Positions 54,776 to 63,272 of a stretch of 64,000 nt of DNA are shown here, one piece after another. The translations under genes and the position numbers were made by a program. The stretch lies in the NCBI RefSeq assembly GCF_042646165.1, contig NZ_JBHRTC010000021.1; one strand, given 5' to 3'. Source of the stretch: Microbaculum marinum (lineage in GTDB: Bacteria; Pseudomonadota; Alphaproteobacteria; Rhizobiales; Tepidamorphaceae). Numbering within the stretch: position 1 is the first letter of the stretch; each line of letters opens with the position of its first letter. Under the pieces are notes generated by a model, which searched no databases, was not told where the DNA came from, and was given only the letters and a program-made list of their open reading frames with translations.

Positions 54776-55535
54776 CTTCGATACTTTCCTTCTCGGGGTT
54801 GATGTCGATTTCAGGACGCCGCCGCTGCAGGCCACGGATTACGTCCGGGGGCGCAGGTCCGTCGCGTGGGTGCTGCCGCGCTCGCAGCACGGCGGCTGCG
54901 CCGGGCCCGATCCGCCGCCGAAGCGCGCCGGCGCCTCGTGGTTCGAGACGACCGCTTGCGCGATCGGCTCACCATGAGGCTCCAAAAGTACTGACGCAGG
55001 GTGCCGGCCCGCACGGAAGCCCTGGCGGTGAGGGCGGGCGCAGCCCGCGTCTCGAACCACGAGGGCAGGCCGCAGCCGCCGTTGCCAGTCGCAACATCTG
55101 CCCTGCCCCGGAACCCCTCGGCGTAGATCCATTGTCTGGCAAAGCTCCTGCCAACAGCACCCGGTACATCCCGGGCTCGACCCGGGATCCAGCCGGGCGG
55201 CTGCCGAACATGCCGCTTCCCCGACCCCGTTGGTCCCGGCGACAACCGGGACCGGCGCACCGACCCGGCGTAGCCGCCGTTACAGTCGCAACCTCTGCCC
55301 CGGTCCCCGGATCCCCCCGGGGCGTAGATCCAATGTCTGGCAGAGCTCCTGCCAACGGCACCGGGTACATCCCGGGCCCGACCCGGGATCCAGCCGGGCG
55401 GCTGCCGAACATGCCGCTTCCCCCGTCCCGCTCGTCCCGGTGACACCCGCGAGCCGGCGCATAGACCCGGCGAAGCCGCCGCTTCCCCCGAATCCTGCTA
55501 CAAACGCGGCCGGACGTTCCGGGAGCGGCTGGCCG
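54776..55535. other. 760-nt non-coding region with a tandem duplication
   Basis: No gene is seen between the capsid and MFS genes, which are divergent. A two-copy direct repeat fills 55076-55475. The remaining 300 nt near the capsid start should hold the capsid promoter or leader; no clear -35/-10 pair is evident. Confidence 0.6.
55076..55475. repeat. Two tandem copies of a ~197-bp unit
   Basis: Unit 1 begins at about 55076 and unit 2 at about 55273, both starting GCCGCCGTT. They share long identical stretches, for example GACCCGGGATCCAGCCGGG and CGGCTGCCGAACATGCCGC. Each unit contains a palindrome ATCCCGGG / CCCGGGAT. Differences are scattered substitutions and small indels, so the duplication is not brand new. 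Confidence 0.85.
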
Positions 55536-56975
55536 ATGCGGATCACCGACGACAACCGGCATGCCTTCATCCTCGGCGCGGCGAGCTGCGTGCTGGGGCT
55601 GGTGGTGCTTGACGAGACCGTCGTCGGCGTGGCGCTGCCGACGATGCGGACGGACCTCGGCATCTCGCAGCTCGAGAGCCACTGGATCGTCAATGCCTAC
55701 CTTCTGACCTTCACCTGTTTCGTCGCCGTCGGCGGCCGGCTCGGCGACCTGTTCGAGCGGCGCCTCGTCTTCGCGGCCGGCGCCGGCATCTTCGCGCTCG
55801 GATCGCTGATGGCAGGCCTGGCGCCGACCGGCGGGCTGCTGATCGCGGCGCGCGCGGTGCAGGGGATCGGCGCGGCGGTCACCTTCCCCGCCTCCTTCGC
55901 GATCCTGACGGCGACCTTCCCGCCGCAGCGGCGCGGCGCGGCCTTCGCGGTCCAGACCACCATCGCCGGCACCTTCATGGCGGCCGGGCCGCTGGTCGGC
56001 GGCGTGTTCTCGCAGGCTCTGTCGTGGCGCTGGATCTTCCTGGTCAACCTGCCCGTCGTCGCGGCCACCGCGATCGTTCTGCTCGCGGCCCTCAGGCCGT
56101 CGGCGGCGGGCAAGCCGGCCTTCGATGCCGGAAAGTTCGACTATCCCGGACTGATCGGCCTCGTCGTCGGCCTGTCGGGCCTGGTCATCGCGCTGATGCA
56201 GTCGAGCGACTGGGGCTGGACCTCGCCGAAGACGCTGTCGATGCTCACCATCGGCGCCGTGGCCACGTCGGCCTTCGTCGCCATCGAGCTGAAGCGCGCC
56301 GCCGCGCTTGAGCGCGGTCGCGGCGCAGCGCCGCTCATCGAGCTCGATCTGCTCAGGATCCCGACCTTCACCGGCGGCAACCTGATCTTCGCGGTGTTCC
56401 AGTTCGAGAAGATGGCGATGTTCATCTTCGTGGCGCTCTACCTGCAGCACGGCCTCGGACGCTCGCCTGTCGAGGCGGGGCTGACGGTCACCGTGGCGAT
56501 CCTGCCGACGCTGGCGACCTCGCGCCTCGCCGGCCGCCTGCGCGACACCCTCGGTCCGCGCCCTCCGTTGATCGCGGCGCTGCTGGTGACGGCCGCGACG
56601 ATCTTCGTCATCGGCCTGGCGACGATTGCCGCGAGCCACTGGCTGATCGCGGTGACGCTGATCGTCTGGGGCGCCGTCATGCCCGGCATCGCCGTGCCGC
56701 TGCGGCCCGCGCTGATGGGCGCGGTGCCGGCCGACCGGCAGGGTCAGGCGAGCGGCGTCAATCTCTCCATCCAGATGCTCGGCGGCACCTTCGGCATCGC
56801 GCTGTGCAGCGTGCTGCTGGCCTCGACGTCTGTCTACTGGCCGGTCTTCGCCGTCACCGGCGCGGCGACGCTGGTCGCCGCCGGCATCGCCTGGACGTTG
56901 GTCGAGCGGCCGCCGGACGGCAAACGCCCGCCCCACGACGGTGGGACGGGCGCTGCGAGACCCGGCCGGCGCTGA
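55536..56975 (+). CDS. MFS drug-efflux transporter (DHA2/EmrB-QacA type) inside the GTA cluster
   Basis: A 479-residue, roughly 14-helix transporter. Motif D1-like LDETVVGVALPTM (25-37), motif A GGRLGDLFERR (66-76) and a motif C-like GTFMAAGPLVGG identify the DHA2 branch, which exports drugs by proton antiport. It lies on the plus strand between the GTA protease/SH3 genes and the capsid gene and so interrupts the GTA reading direction. The substrate is unknown. Confidence 0.9.
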   Translation: MRITDDNRHAFILGAASCVLGLVVLDETVVGVALPTMRTDLGISQLESHWIVNAYLLTFTCFVAVGGRLGDLFERRLVFAAGAGIFALGSLMAGLAPTGGLLIAARAVQGIGAAVTFPASFAILTATFPPQRRGAAFAVQTTIAGTFMAAGPLVGGVFSQALSWRWIFLVNLPVVAATAIVLLAALRPSAAGKPAFDAGKFDYPGLIGLVVGLSGLVIALMQSSDWGWTSPKTLSMLTIGAVATSAFVAIELKRAAALERGRGAAPLIELDLLRIPTFTGGNLIFAVFQFEKMAMFIFVALYLQHGLGRSPVEAGLTVTVAILPTLATSRLAGRLRDTLGPRPPLIAALLVTAATIFVIGLATIAASHWLIAVTLIVWGAVMPGIAVPLRPALMGAVPADRQGQASGVNLSIQMLGGTFGIALCSVLLASTSVYWPVFAVTGAATLVAAGIAWTLVERPPDGKRPPHDGGTGAARPGRR

Positions 56976-57033
56976 CCGCGCGCCGGCGCAGGATCCGGCG
57001 GCTGGCGCCGCCGTCTCCCGGACGTGTGGTGGC

Positions 57034-58143
57034 TTATCCGCCGGTCGCGCGCTCGCGCATCTCCTCGGCGGCCTGGTTTATCTCCTCCTGCGTCGGCTGA
57101 CGCTGGCTGTCGACCCGGGCCGAACCCTCGATGCCGATCCCGGGGGGGTTCTGCGCCCCGTTCTGGCTCCGGCTCTGGCTCGGAGCCTGGTTCGACTGGT
57201 TCGACGACTGGTCGCCGGTGCGCGACTGACGCTCCTCGTAGGCCTCGCGCATCTGACGGGCCTGGTCGAGCATCTCCTGACGCGCCTCTTCGCGCATCGC
57301 CGCCTCGCCGGCGGTCTGTCCGGCAGTGCGGTCCGCCGACTGATTGGAGCCGTCATTGGCGTTGTTCGACTGCTCGCTCTGGCGATCGTTGTCGTCCTCG
57401 CGGTTGCCGTACTGGTCTCGGTCGCGATCGCGGTCATCGTCGTTGCGGCCATAGCGGTCGCGGTCGTCCCAACGGTCGTCATCGTTGCGGCCGTACTGGT
57501 TGCGGTCGTCGTCCCACCGGCCGTCATTGCGGCCGTAGCGGTCGCGATCGTCCCAGCGGTCGCCATCGCGGTCGTCGTCGCGCCGGCTGTAGTCGCGATC
57601 GTAGTCCCGATCGCGGTCCCAGTCCCGGTCACGGTCCCAGTCGCCGCTGTAGCGGTTCCGGTCGCGATCCCGGTCCCAGTCACGATCGTCGCGGGTGTAG
57701 CGGTCGTCGCGGTCCCAGCGATCATGGTCGCGGTCGCGATCCCAGTCGCGGTCGCCGTAGCGGTCGCGGTCCGGGCTGTACCACGGACGGTCGCGGTAGT
57801 GGCGGTCGGCGTAGTCGCCGAAGCTGAACGAGATCAGCGGCAGGTCGACACGCGCGCCCCAGTCCGGCAGCGGACGCCAGCTGTTCTGGTAGTAGTACTG
57901 CAGGTAATCCGAGAACACCCAGCCGCGGTAGTTGCCCCAGGACACGTCGCACCAGTCATAGCCCTGGACGCAGCCGTAGACGTTCACGGGGCGGCCGTCC
58001 GGGACGGTGGTGATGACCTGATAGCGGGTGCTCGGACCCGTCCGCATGTTGAGGTCGGCGGTCACCTCGGCCTGCTGCGCCATCGCGGGGATCGCCGTCG
58101 TCGCGAGCAATGCCGTGGTGAGGGTGGTAAACAAGACTTTCAT
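57034..58143 (-). CDS. Exported SH3-domain protein with Asp/Arg repeat region
   Basis: A 369-residue protein from ATG 58141-58143. A signal peptide (1-22, PAMAQ) precedes a bacterial SH3 domain (about 25-82, ADLNMRTGPSTRYQVITTVPDG, Cys58 and Cys65). A low-complexity region of about 150 residues built from WDRDRD/DRDRDRY-like repeats follows, then a Gln/Asn/Ser-rich helical tail. The SH3b domain probably binds cell-wall peptides. The alternating charged repeats should be disordered and strongly hydrophilic. It is a paralogue of the next gene upstream. Confidence 0.85.
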   Translation of the reverse strand: MKVLFTTLTTALLATTAIPAMAQQAEVTADLNMRTGPSTRYQVITTVPDGRPVNVYGCVQGYDWCDVSWGNYRGWVFSDYLQYYYQNSWRPLPDWGARVDLPLISFSFGDYADRHYRDRPWYSPDRDRYGDRDWDRDRDHDRWDRDDRYTRDDRDWDRDRDRNRYSGDWDRDRDWDRDRDYDRDYSRRDDDRDGDRWDDRDRYGRNDGRWDDDRNQYGRNDDDRWDDRDRYGRNDDDRDRDRDQYGNREDDNDRQSEQSNNANDGSNQSADRTAGQTAGEAAMREEARQEMLDQARQMREAYEERQSRTGDQSSNQSNQAPSQSRSQNGAQNPPGIGIEGSARVDSQRQPTQEEINQAAEEMRERATGG

Positions 58144-58315
58144 TGTTGTCCTCCTGTTGCTGGTTCTGTGGGGCCAACAGGAGGTGTTTGGATAAGTTCC
58201 GCCGAACAGGGTATGACTTTTGAGAATACCCGTCACGAACCTGTCTATGTTTCGCCTGCTTTCGACTGCACCCGTGACGCGTCTTGGGCGATTCTGTTCT
58301 GCCGTCTTCGCGGCG

Positions 58316-58963
58316 TCACTGCGCGATGACATGCTCCGGCGGAAAATCGCTGCCTGTGACTTGGTCGGTCTTGTCGCCGACATGCAGGTCGTCGCCGCCG
58401 TAGCCGTCGTCGGTGTTGCGATCTGCGAAACCGGGCTCCGGCGGCTCGTACTGCTCGCTGCCGTCGCCGCTGTCGCGGCGGTGCACCAGTTCGTTGTCCC
58501 AGGTCTCGGTGTCCGTCATCTCCCCGTCCAGCCTCGACTCCAGGTCGGGCGGCGGCGCCGCCGGCCGGTCGCGGACGTCGTAGGGCCCCGGGTACCACGG
58601 CGTGTCGCGGTAGTACCGCTCGGAATAGGCGTCCGGGTCGTAGGAGACGAGCGGCACGCCGATCTCGTCGCGCCAGTCCGACATCGCCCGCGCGCTGCCG
58701 CGATAGGTGTAGTCGAGGTAGTCGGCGAACACCCAGCCGCGATAGGCGCCCCAGGCGACGTCGCACCAGTCGTAGCCCCGCACGCAGCCGTAGACGTCCA
58801 CGCCGCCCCCGTCCGGGACCGTGGTGATCACCTGGTAGCGGGTGCTGGGCCCGGTGCGGATGTTGAGGTCGGCGGTGACCTCTGCCTGTTCGGCGAACGC
58901 AGGCACTGCCGTCGAGGCGAGCAGCGCCACGCTCAGAACCGTGAGATAGCGCGTCCTGGTCAT
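58316..58963 (-). CDS. Exported SH3-domain protein, paralogue without Asp/Arg repeats
   Basis: A 215-residue protein from ATG 58961-58963. The signal peptide and SH3 domain are nearly the same as in its neighbour (ADLNIRTGPSTRYQVITTVPDG, GCVRGYDWCDVAWGAYRGWVFADYL). The tail differs: acidic and Pro/Tyr-rich (PPPDLESRLDGEMTDTETWDNELVHR) instead of Asp/Arg repeats. It arose with its neighbour by tandem duplication. It sits 97 nt downstream of the GTA protease gene on the same strand. Confidence 0.88.
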   Translation of the reverse strand: MTRTRYLTVLSVALLASTAVPAFAEQAEVTADLNIRTGPSTRYQVITTVPDGGGVDVYGCVRGYDWCDVAWGAYRGWVFADYLDYTYRGSARAMSDWRDEIGVPLVSYDPDAYSERYYRDTPWYPGPYDVRDRPAAPPPDLESRLDGEMTDTETWDNELVHRRDSGDGSEQYEPPEPGFADRNTDDGYGGDDLHVGDKTDQVTGSDFPPEHVIAQ

Positions 58964-59060
58964 GATGCCTCCGGTGGGTTGAATCCTTGCAGGTTCAACC
59001 GCACGCGCTCCGAATGGTTCCGCCGGGTTCCCCGGCTCCGCCGCCGTAGCCCTTACGTAC

Positions 59061-59720
59061 TCAGGCGCCATCCGCCTGGCGCGCCGCCCGCACCATCGCT
59101 GCCGCCCGCCTGATCGCGGCGACGGCGTCGGGCCCCTCGGCCGCGACGGCCCAGGGCGACCGCTTCACCTGGTCGACCCGCGCCTCCGGCAGCATCGGGA
59201 AGGTGACGACGGAGATCTCCCACAGGTCGATCTCGCTGAGCCGCCGCACGCCCGTCCTGGGGTCGGTGCGGCCCTTCACGGTCCGGAACCCGATCGACAG
59301 CCCGTCGAGCGCGCCCGCCCGCATCAGGCTCAGCACTTCGCGGCCGCGCGCCACCTCCTGCATCAGCCGGCCGCGCACGTAGAGGCCGATGCGGTCCTCC
59401 TCGATCGTCTCCCAGACCCCGATCGGCTCGGCGGGATCGTGCTGGAACAGCATCTTGACGCCGGCCGTGCCGCGCGCCGCCAGGCTCGCCGCGAAGGCGC
59501 CGGCCTCGACCAGGTCGCCGCCGAGGTCGGCCTTGCCGAAGATCGAGGCATAGCCGCCGAAGCAGCCGTCGGCCTCGACGGATTTCAGGTCGAGGGCGGC
59601 GAACTTGCGCTCCCGCTCGTAGGGGTCCGCTCCCGCTACCACGCTGCCGCCGGTGGTGGCGCGGCGGCGGGTGGCGCGGCTGGCGGCGCGAAGCCTCCGG
59701 CGGCCCGGTGTCTCGGTCAT
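59061..59720 (-). CDS. GTA gp4 prohead protease (HK97 family, U35)
   Basis: A 219-residue protease. Basic N-terminal 25 residues precede KFAALDLKSVEADGCFGGYASIFGKADLGGDLVEAGAF, the family core. The putative catalytic pair is His94 (MLFQHDPAEPIG) and Ser142 (LDGLSIGFRT). It trims the capsid delta domain and other head proteins during maturation. The gene order portal - small membrane protein - protease is normal, but a secreted-protein gene lies on each side of the small one. Confidence 0.93.
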   Translation of the reverse strand: MTETPGRRRLRAASRATRRRATTGGSVVAGADPYERERKFAALDLKSVEADGCFGGYASIFGKADLGGDLVEAGAFAASLAARGTAGVKMLFQHDPAEPIGVWETIEEDRIGLYVRGRLMQEVARGREVLSLMRAGALDGLSIGFRTVKGRTDPRTGVRRLSEIDLWEISVVTFPMLPEARVDQVKRSPWAVAAEGPDAVAAIRRAAAMVRAARQADGA

Positions 59721-59984
59721 GTCCGTCTCCGTGTGGAATGCCGGCGCGGGCCGGCGGCGATCCCGGCGAGGGCGTCGGCGAAGTCCGCGAAGACGCGGGC
59801 GGGATCGGGTTTCGTCCCGGCGCAGGTCGGCGCCTCCGATCGGATGGCGCAGGCAGGCCGGTGCGGCTGCAGTCGCGGCATGGCGTGTGCGATCCTCCGG
59901 TTGTGGAAAAACAACAGGCGCGGACGCCGCCCGGTCCGGCGCAAGCGCCGGCCGTCGGCCCGCCGCTGTCGGGAACCTGCGAAG

Positions 59985-60470
59985 TTACTGGTGCTGCACG
60001 GTAATCGTGCGGCCATACATCCGCGCCTCGTGCGAGGGCGCGCTGACGGTGCGCCACTCGAACTTCAGGACGTGCCGTCCCGGCGCGACCTTCGGGAACA
60101 CGAATCCGAAACTGCGCGGCGACAGGTAGCCCGGCGAGTCGTATTCGAACTGGATGCTGGCGGGCGTAGCCGTTTTCGACCCGTCGATGACGGGCCGCAC
60201 CTCCATGATGTAGTCGGCCCTTGGAAGCGCAGACAGGCGGACGACCACGCATCCCGGCTCGTCGCCGCGCTGCCGGAAGACGATCCGGCTCTTCGGCAGA
60301 AGCACGTACTCGGTCGAGGTCGTCGTCGCGCTCGTCTCCGTCGTCCGATAATGCGTCTTGGGCGTGTTGCAGCCACCCTTGGCCGCGACGGCCGGCTGCG
60401 CGGCAAGGACGGCCGCGATCGCGACCGCTGCCGGACCGAGGTACCGCCGCCGAATTCGTACAGGTTGCAT
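59985..60470 (-). CDS. Small secreted beta-sandwich-like protein A
   Basis: A 161-residue protein with a basic signal peptide (about 1-29, AVAA). The mature part shares the pattern CVVVRLSA, V.PVIDGSK and APGRHVLKFEW with protein B at 60990-61541, so the two are paralogues. It has few lysines, several prolines and alternating hydrophobic residues, as in a beta-sandwich. No function is known to me. It sits between the GTA protease and the small GTA membrane protein and is not a standard GTA gene. Confidence 0.7.
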   Translation of the reverse strand: MQPVRIRRRYLGPAAVAIAAVLAAQPAVAAKGGCNTPKTHYRTTETSATTTSTEYVLLPKSRIVFRQRGDEPGCVVVRLSALPRADYIMEVRPVIDGSKTATPASIQFEYDSPGYLSPRSFGFVFPKVAPGRHVLKFEWRTVSAPSHEARMYGRTITVQHQ

Positions 60471-60617
60471 GGCTTGGCTCCCTTCGCGGGCGCCGCGGGG
60501 CGAACCGCGACGAGCGGCCTTCTGGATCGCCCGCCGGCATCTCGGATTTGCCGCGGCATTCCGCGAGGGAAGGAAATTAGCCGCCTCGGCACCGATTGTA
60601 AAATCCGCGGCAGGCGC

Positions 60618-60821
60618 TCACCGCCCCCGGTTGCGCAGCAGCCGCTCGACATAGGCCACCGCCGTGACGAACTCCTCGAAGCGGCGGTTGGACCGCGACA
60701 GTTCCCTCAGCGCGAACCAGGCCAGCCCCGTCGCCGCGCAGGCCCACAGGAACAGCGCCAGGTGCGCGAGGTCGCCGCGATCGAGGATCGCGTCGACGGC
60801 GTGGGTGAGCGCGTCGGACAT
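60618..60821 (-). CDS. Small GTA membrane protein between portal and protease
   Basis: A 67-residue protein from ATG 60819-60821. One transmembrane helix (LAHLALFLWACAATGLAWFAL) is followed by a basic amphipathic tail (RELSRSNRRFEEFVTAVAYVERLL). Small membrane proteins occur at this place (orfg3.5-like) in many alphaproteobacterial GTA clusters; their role in assembly is unclear. A minus-strand terminator lies directly upstream, after secreted protein B. Confidence 0.65.
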   Translation of the reverse strand: MSDALTHAVDAILDRGDLAHLALFLWACAATGLAWFALRELSRSNRRFEEFVTAVAYVERLLRNRGR

Positions 60822-60891
60822 CGGTGTCTTTCCGGCAAGTGGGCGCGCTCCCGCTGCGGCCGCGCGGGCCGGGCGATCGGAAGCGGACATG

Positions 60892-60921
60892 AAAAAGGCG
60901 GGCGCTGTGTGCACCCGCCTT
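60892..60921 (-). terminator. Rho-independent terminator after secreted protein B
   Basis: On the minus strand the stem AAGGCGGGTGC / GCGCCCGCCTT around an ACACA loop is followed by TTTTT. It separates secreted protein B from the small GTA membrane protein. Confidence 0.8.
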
Positions 60922-60989
60922 GCGGTTTCTGCAGGCCTTGAGGGACGGCCGGTCGGCCGCGGCGGGCCGCGGCGCGGTGGCGTTCGCCG

Positions 60990-61541
60990 CTACTTGGAAT
61001 ACCAGACGCTGGTCATCCGCGGGCCGAGGCTGACGGCCTTGTTGGGATCGTTCGGATTCCACTCGATGCTGACGGTGTGCTTGCCCGGCTTCACGTTGGT
61101 CAGCACGAACTCCATACTGTGGGTGCCGTAGAACAGGTCGTCGTTCGAGGTCAGCAGGATCACCCCCGGCGCCATCAGCTTCTTGCCGTCGAAGACGGCG
61201 CGCATCAGCAGGTTGCCTTCCAGCACCGAGGAGGCGGTCGCCGAGAACCGGACGATCACGCAGCCGCGCCTCTTCATCCGGAAGCTGACCGTGGCGTCCT
61301 CCACCGGGGTGTAGCTCGGGGTGGTGGTCCAGATCGTGTTGGCGCCGGTGGCGAAGGCCGTGCGGAACGTCTTGCAGGTGCCGGACACCTCGTTGCTGGC
61401 TGCGGCGCTGTCCTGGGCCTGCGCGGGCGAGCCGGCGAGGCCCCCGACGGTAACGGCGACGGCTGCGACGGCGGCGGCCAGGACGGCGGCGCGGGCCCTG
61501 CGGCGGAGCGCGGCCAGGTCGATTGCGGTGGAACGGCTCAT
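60990..61541 (-). CDS. Small secreted beta-sandwich-like protein B
   Basis: A 183-residue protein from ATG 61539-61541 with GAGGTGA upstream. A long signal peptide (about 1-43, PAQAQ) is followed by a domain with CVIVRFSA, RAVFDGKK and KPGKHTVSIEW, the same landmarks as protein A. Positions of the single Cys pair (SGTCKTF and RRGCVIV) also match. It lies 75 nt downstream of the GTA portal gene and is closed by its own terminator. Function is unknown; the tandem paralogues flanking a GTA gene suggest local duplication. Confidence 0.72.
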   Translation of the reverse strand: MSRSTAIDLAALRRRARAAVLAAAVAAVAVTVGGLAGSPAQAQDSAAASNEVSGTCKTFRTAFATGANTIWTTTPSYTPVEDATVSFRMKRRGCVIVRFSATASSVLEGNLLMRAVFDGKKLMAPGVILLTSNDDLFYGTHSMEFVLTNVKPGKHTVSIEWNPNDPNKAVSLGPRMTSVWYSK

Positions 61542-61616
61542 TGCGAAGTCACCTCGTCCGGCAAAGCGTGGGATGGCGGCCCTTGTAGCCGCCCCCCGGC
61601 GCGACCGCAATGGCGC

Positions 61617-62807
61617 TCAGTCCGCCGCCCCGTATCCCACCGCCAGCCGCTTCTCGTCGTCCGACAGGAAGTCGGCCGCCGTCAGCCGCGCCCACAGCGC
61701 CTCGCGGTCGGCCGACAGCGCCTCGACCGCGTCGAGGTCGACCGACAGCCGCAGGCCATCGCCGAAGGCCGGCCCAAGCCAGTGGGCCAGCGCCTGCGCG
61801 GTGCGGCCCACCATCGGCAGCACCGACTGGCGCCACAGCGCCCGGTTCGCCTCCTGGTAGTTCGCATAGGTGTTGTCGCCGGGGATGCCGAGCAGCATCG
61901 GCGGCACCCCGAAGGCGAGCGCGATGTCACGGGCCGCCTGGTGGCGGGCCTCCATGAAGTCCATCTCCTTCGGGCTGATCCCCATCGCCTGCCAGGCGAG
62001 CCCGCCCTCCAGCAGGAGCGGCCGGCCGGCGTTCGAGGCGCCTTGGTAGTTATCCTCCAGCTCGCGCTTCAGCCGCTCGAACTGCTCCTGGCTGAGCGCG
62101 CCCTCGCCCTCGTAGACCAGCGCGCCCGACGGCCTTGCGGCATTGTCGAGCAGCGCCTTGTTCCAGTCGGCCGAGGCGTTGTGCAGGTCGAGCGCCATGC
62201 CTGCCGCCTCCAGCGGCCCCATGCCGTAGTGGTCGTCTGAGGGATGGAACAGCGTCAGGTGCAGGATCGGCGCCGGCCCCGAGCCCGTCTCCATCCGCCC
62301 CTGGTCGAAGCGCACCGAGCGCCCCGACACGGTGTACTCGTAGGCCTCCGGCCAGCCGTCGGCGCCGGGCACCACCTTCATCCGGTCCGGCCTCAGCGCG
62401 TGCAGCTCGCAGATCTCGCCGGCCACGCCGGCCGCCTCGATATATGCGTTGCCGGAGACCAGCAGATGGCCGTACACCGCCTCCATCAGCTCCGCCCCCG
62501 AGCGCCGCGCGTTGGGCCTGGCCAGCAGCGTCAGCAGCGGATGCCGGTCGAGCTCCCGCTCGCCCTCGTGCAGCAGCCACGGCACCGAGGCGGCGGCCTC
62601 GCAGATCAGCCGCACGCAGCGGTAGACGACCGGGTTCTTCTGGAACCCCTCCCGCGTCAGCGCCGCATAGTCGCGCGGCGTCCACACCGGCCGCCCCTGG
62701 GCATGGAAGGCGATCAGCCGGCCCGTCGCCGACGCCTTAGCCTCCGGCGGCCCGGAACCGCCCCCGGCGGCGAACAGGCGGGTGAGGAATGTCGGAAATG
62801 AGACCAC
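61617..62807 (-). CDS. GTA gp3 portal protein (HK97 family)
   Basis: A 396-residue protein starting at GTG 62805-62807 with GGAG upstream; the longer open frame reads through repeats. Landmarks include RDYAALTREGFQKNPVVYRCVRLICEAAASVPW, LLVSGNAYIEA, YGMGPLEAAGMALDLHN and FGVPPMLLGIPGDNTYANYQEANRALW, which are standard for HK97 portals. Twelve copies form the DNA entry ring on the head. It should be preceded by terminase gp2, of which only a fragment remains. Confidence 0.94.
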   Translation of the reverse strand: MVSFPTFLTRLFAAGGGSGPPEAKASATGRLIAFHAQGRPVWTPRDYAALTREGFQKNPVVYRCVRLICEAAASVPWLLHEGERELDRHPLLTLLARPNARRSGAELMEAVYGHLLVSGNAYIEAAGVAGEICELHALRPDRMKVVPGADGWPEAYEYTVSGRSVRFDQGRMETGSGPAPILHLTLFHPSDDHYGMGPLEAAGMALDLHNASADWNKALLDNAARPSGALVYEGEGALSQEQFERLKRELEDNYQGASNAGRPLLLEGGLAWQAMGISPKEMDFMEARHQAARDIALAFGVPPMLLGIPGDNTYANYQEANRALWRQSVLPMVGRTAQALAHWLGPAFGDGLRLSVDLDAVEALSADREALWARLTAADFLSDDEKRLAVGYGAAD

Positions 62808-63272
62808 GTCGGGCTCCGTTTTCTGGTGTCGGAAGACTGCGAATCGTGCCGGCCGTCCCCGCCGCTGCGCGGCGGCCCCCTCTCCAACTCTCCCCCACAA
62901 GGGGGGAGAGGGGCGCAAGGCGCTGTTCGAGGTACCTCGATCATCTTCAGGCCGAGCAGCAGAATCCTGGCTTGCAAGCTGCGACGGGCAGTCGCTCCAA
63001 GGGACCCTCTCCCCCCTTGTGGGGGAGAGTTGGAGAGGGGGGTGAGCCCCGGTGCCGCGGAGCGGCAGCGAAAGCGCAGCTTTCGCAGGGGCGAACGCCC
63101 GAGGCTCGCAGCCGAGGGCCGGGGGTGCATCGCGCACAGCGGCAGCGGAAGCAACGCTTCCGCAGGGCGGAAACGCGCTCCGCTCCGGCGGAGCGCCGGG
63201 GGAGCNNNNNNNNNNNNNNNNNNNNNNNNNNNNNNNNNNNNNNNNNNNNNNNNNNNNNNNNTTTCACCCCCC
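62808..63272. repeat. Palindromic repeats and assembly gap between terminase remnant and portal
   Basis: No gene is seen. Copies of the CT/AG palindrome lie at about 62876-62913 and, inverted, 63004-63042. They are followed by two copies of the GCAGCGGCAGCG...AGCTTTCGC / ACGCTTCCGC repeat (63048-63123 and 63130-63200). The run of N at 63206-63261 begins inside the second. The same composite block is present in the ccm gap near 28.6-28.8 kb. Confidence 0.85.
63206..63261. other. Assembly gap (56 N)
   Basis: A run of 56 N between the portal-side repeats and the end of the terminase remnant. Repeats on the left explain why the assembly failed here. Confidence 0.99.

Noticed and set aside
56941..58329. 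Plus-strand open frame with a very hydrophobic Val/Ala/Ile region
   Set aside because: It looks like a membrane protein but is the complement of the Asp/Arg repeat codons of the SH3 gene (GAC/CGC read backwards give GTC/GCG).
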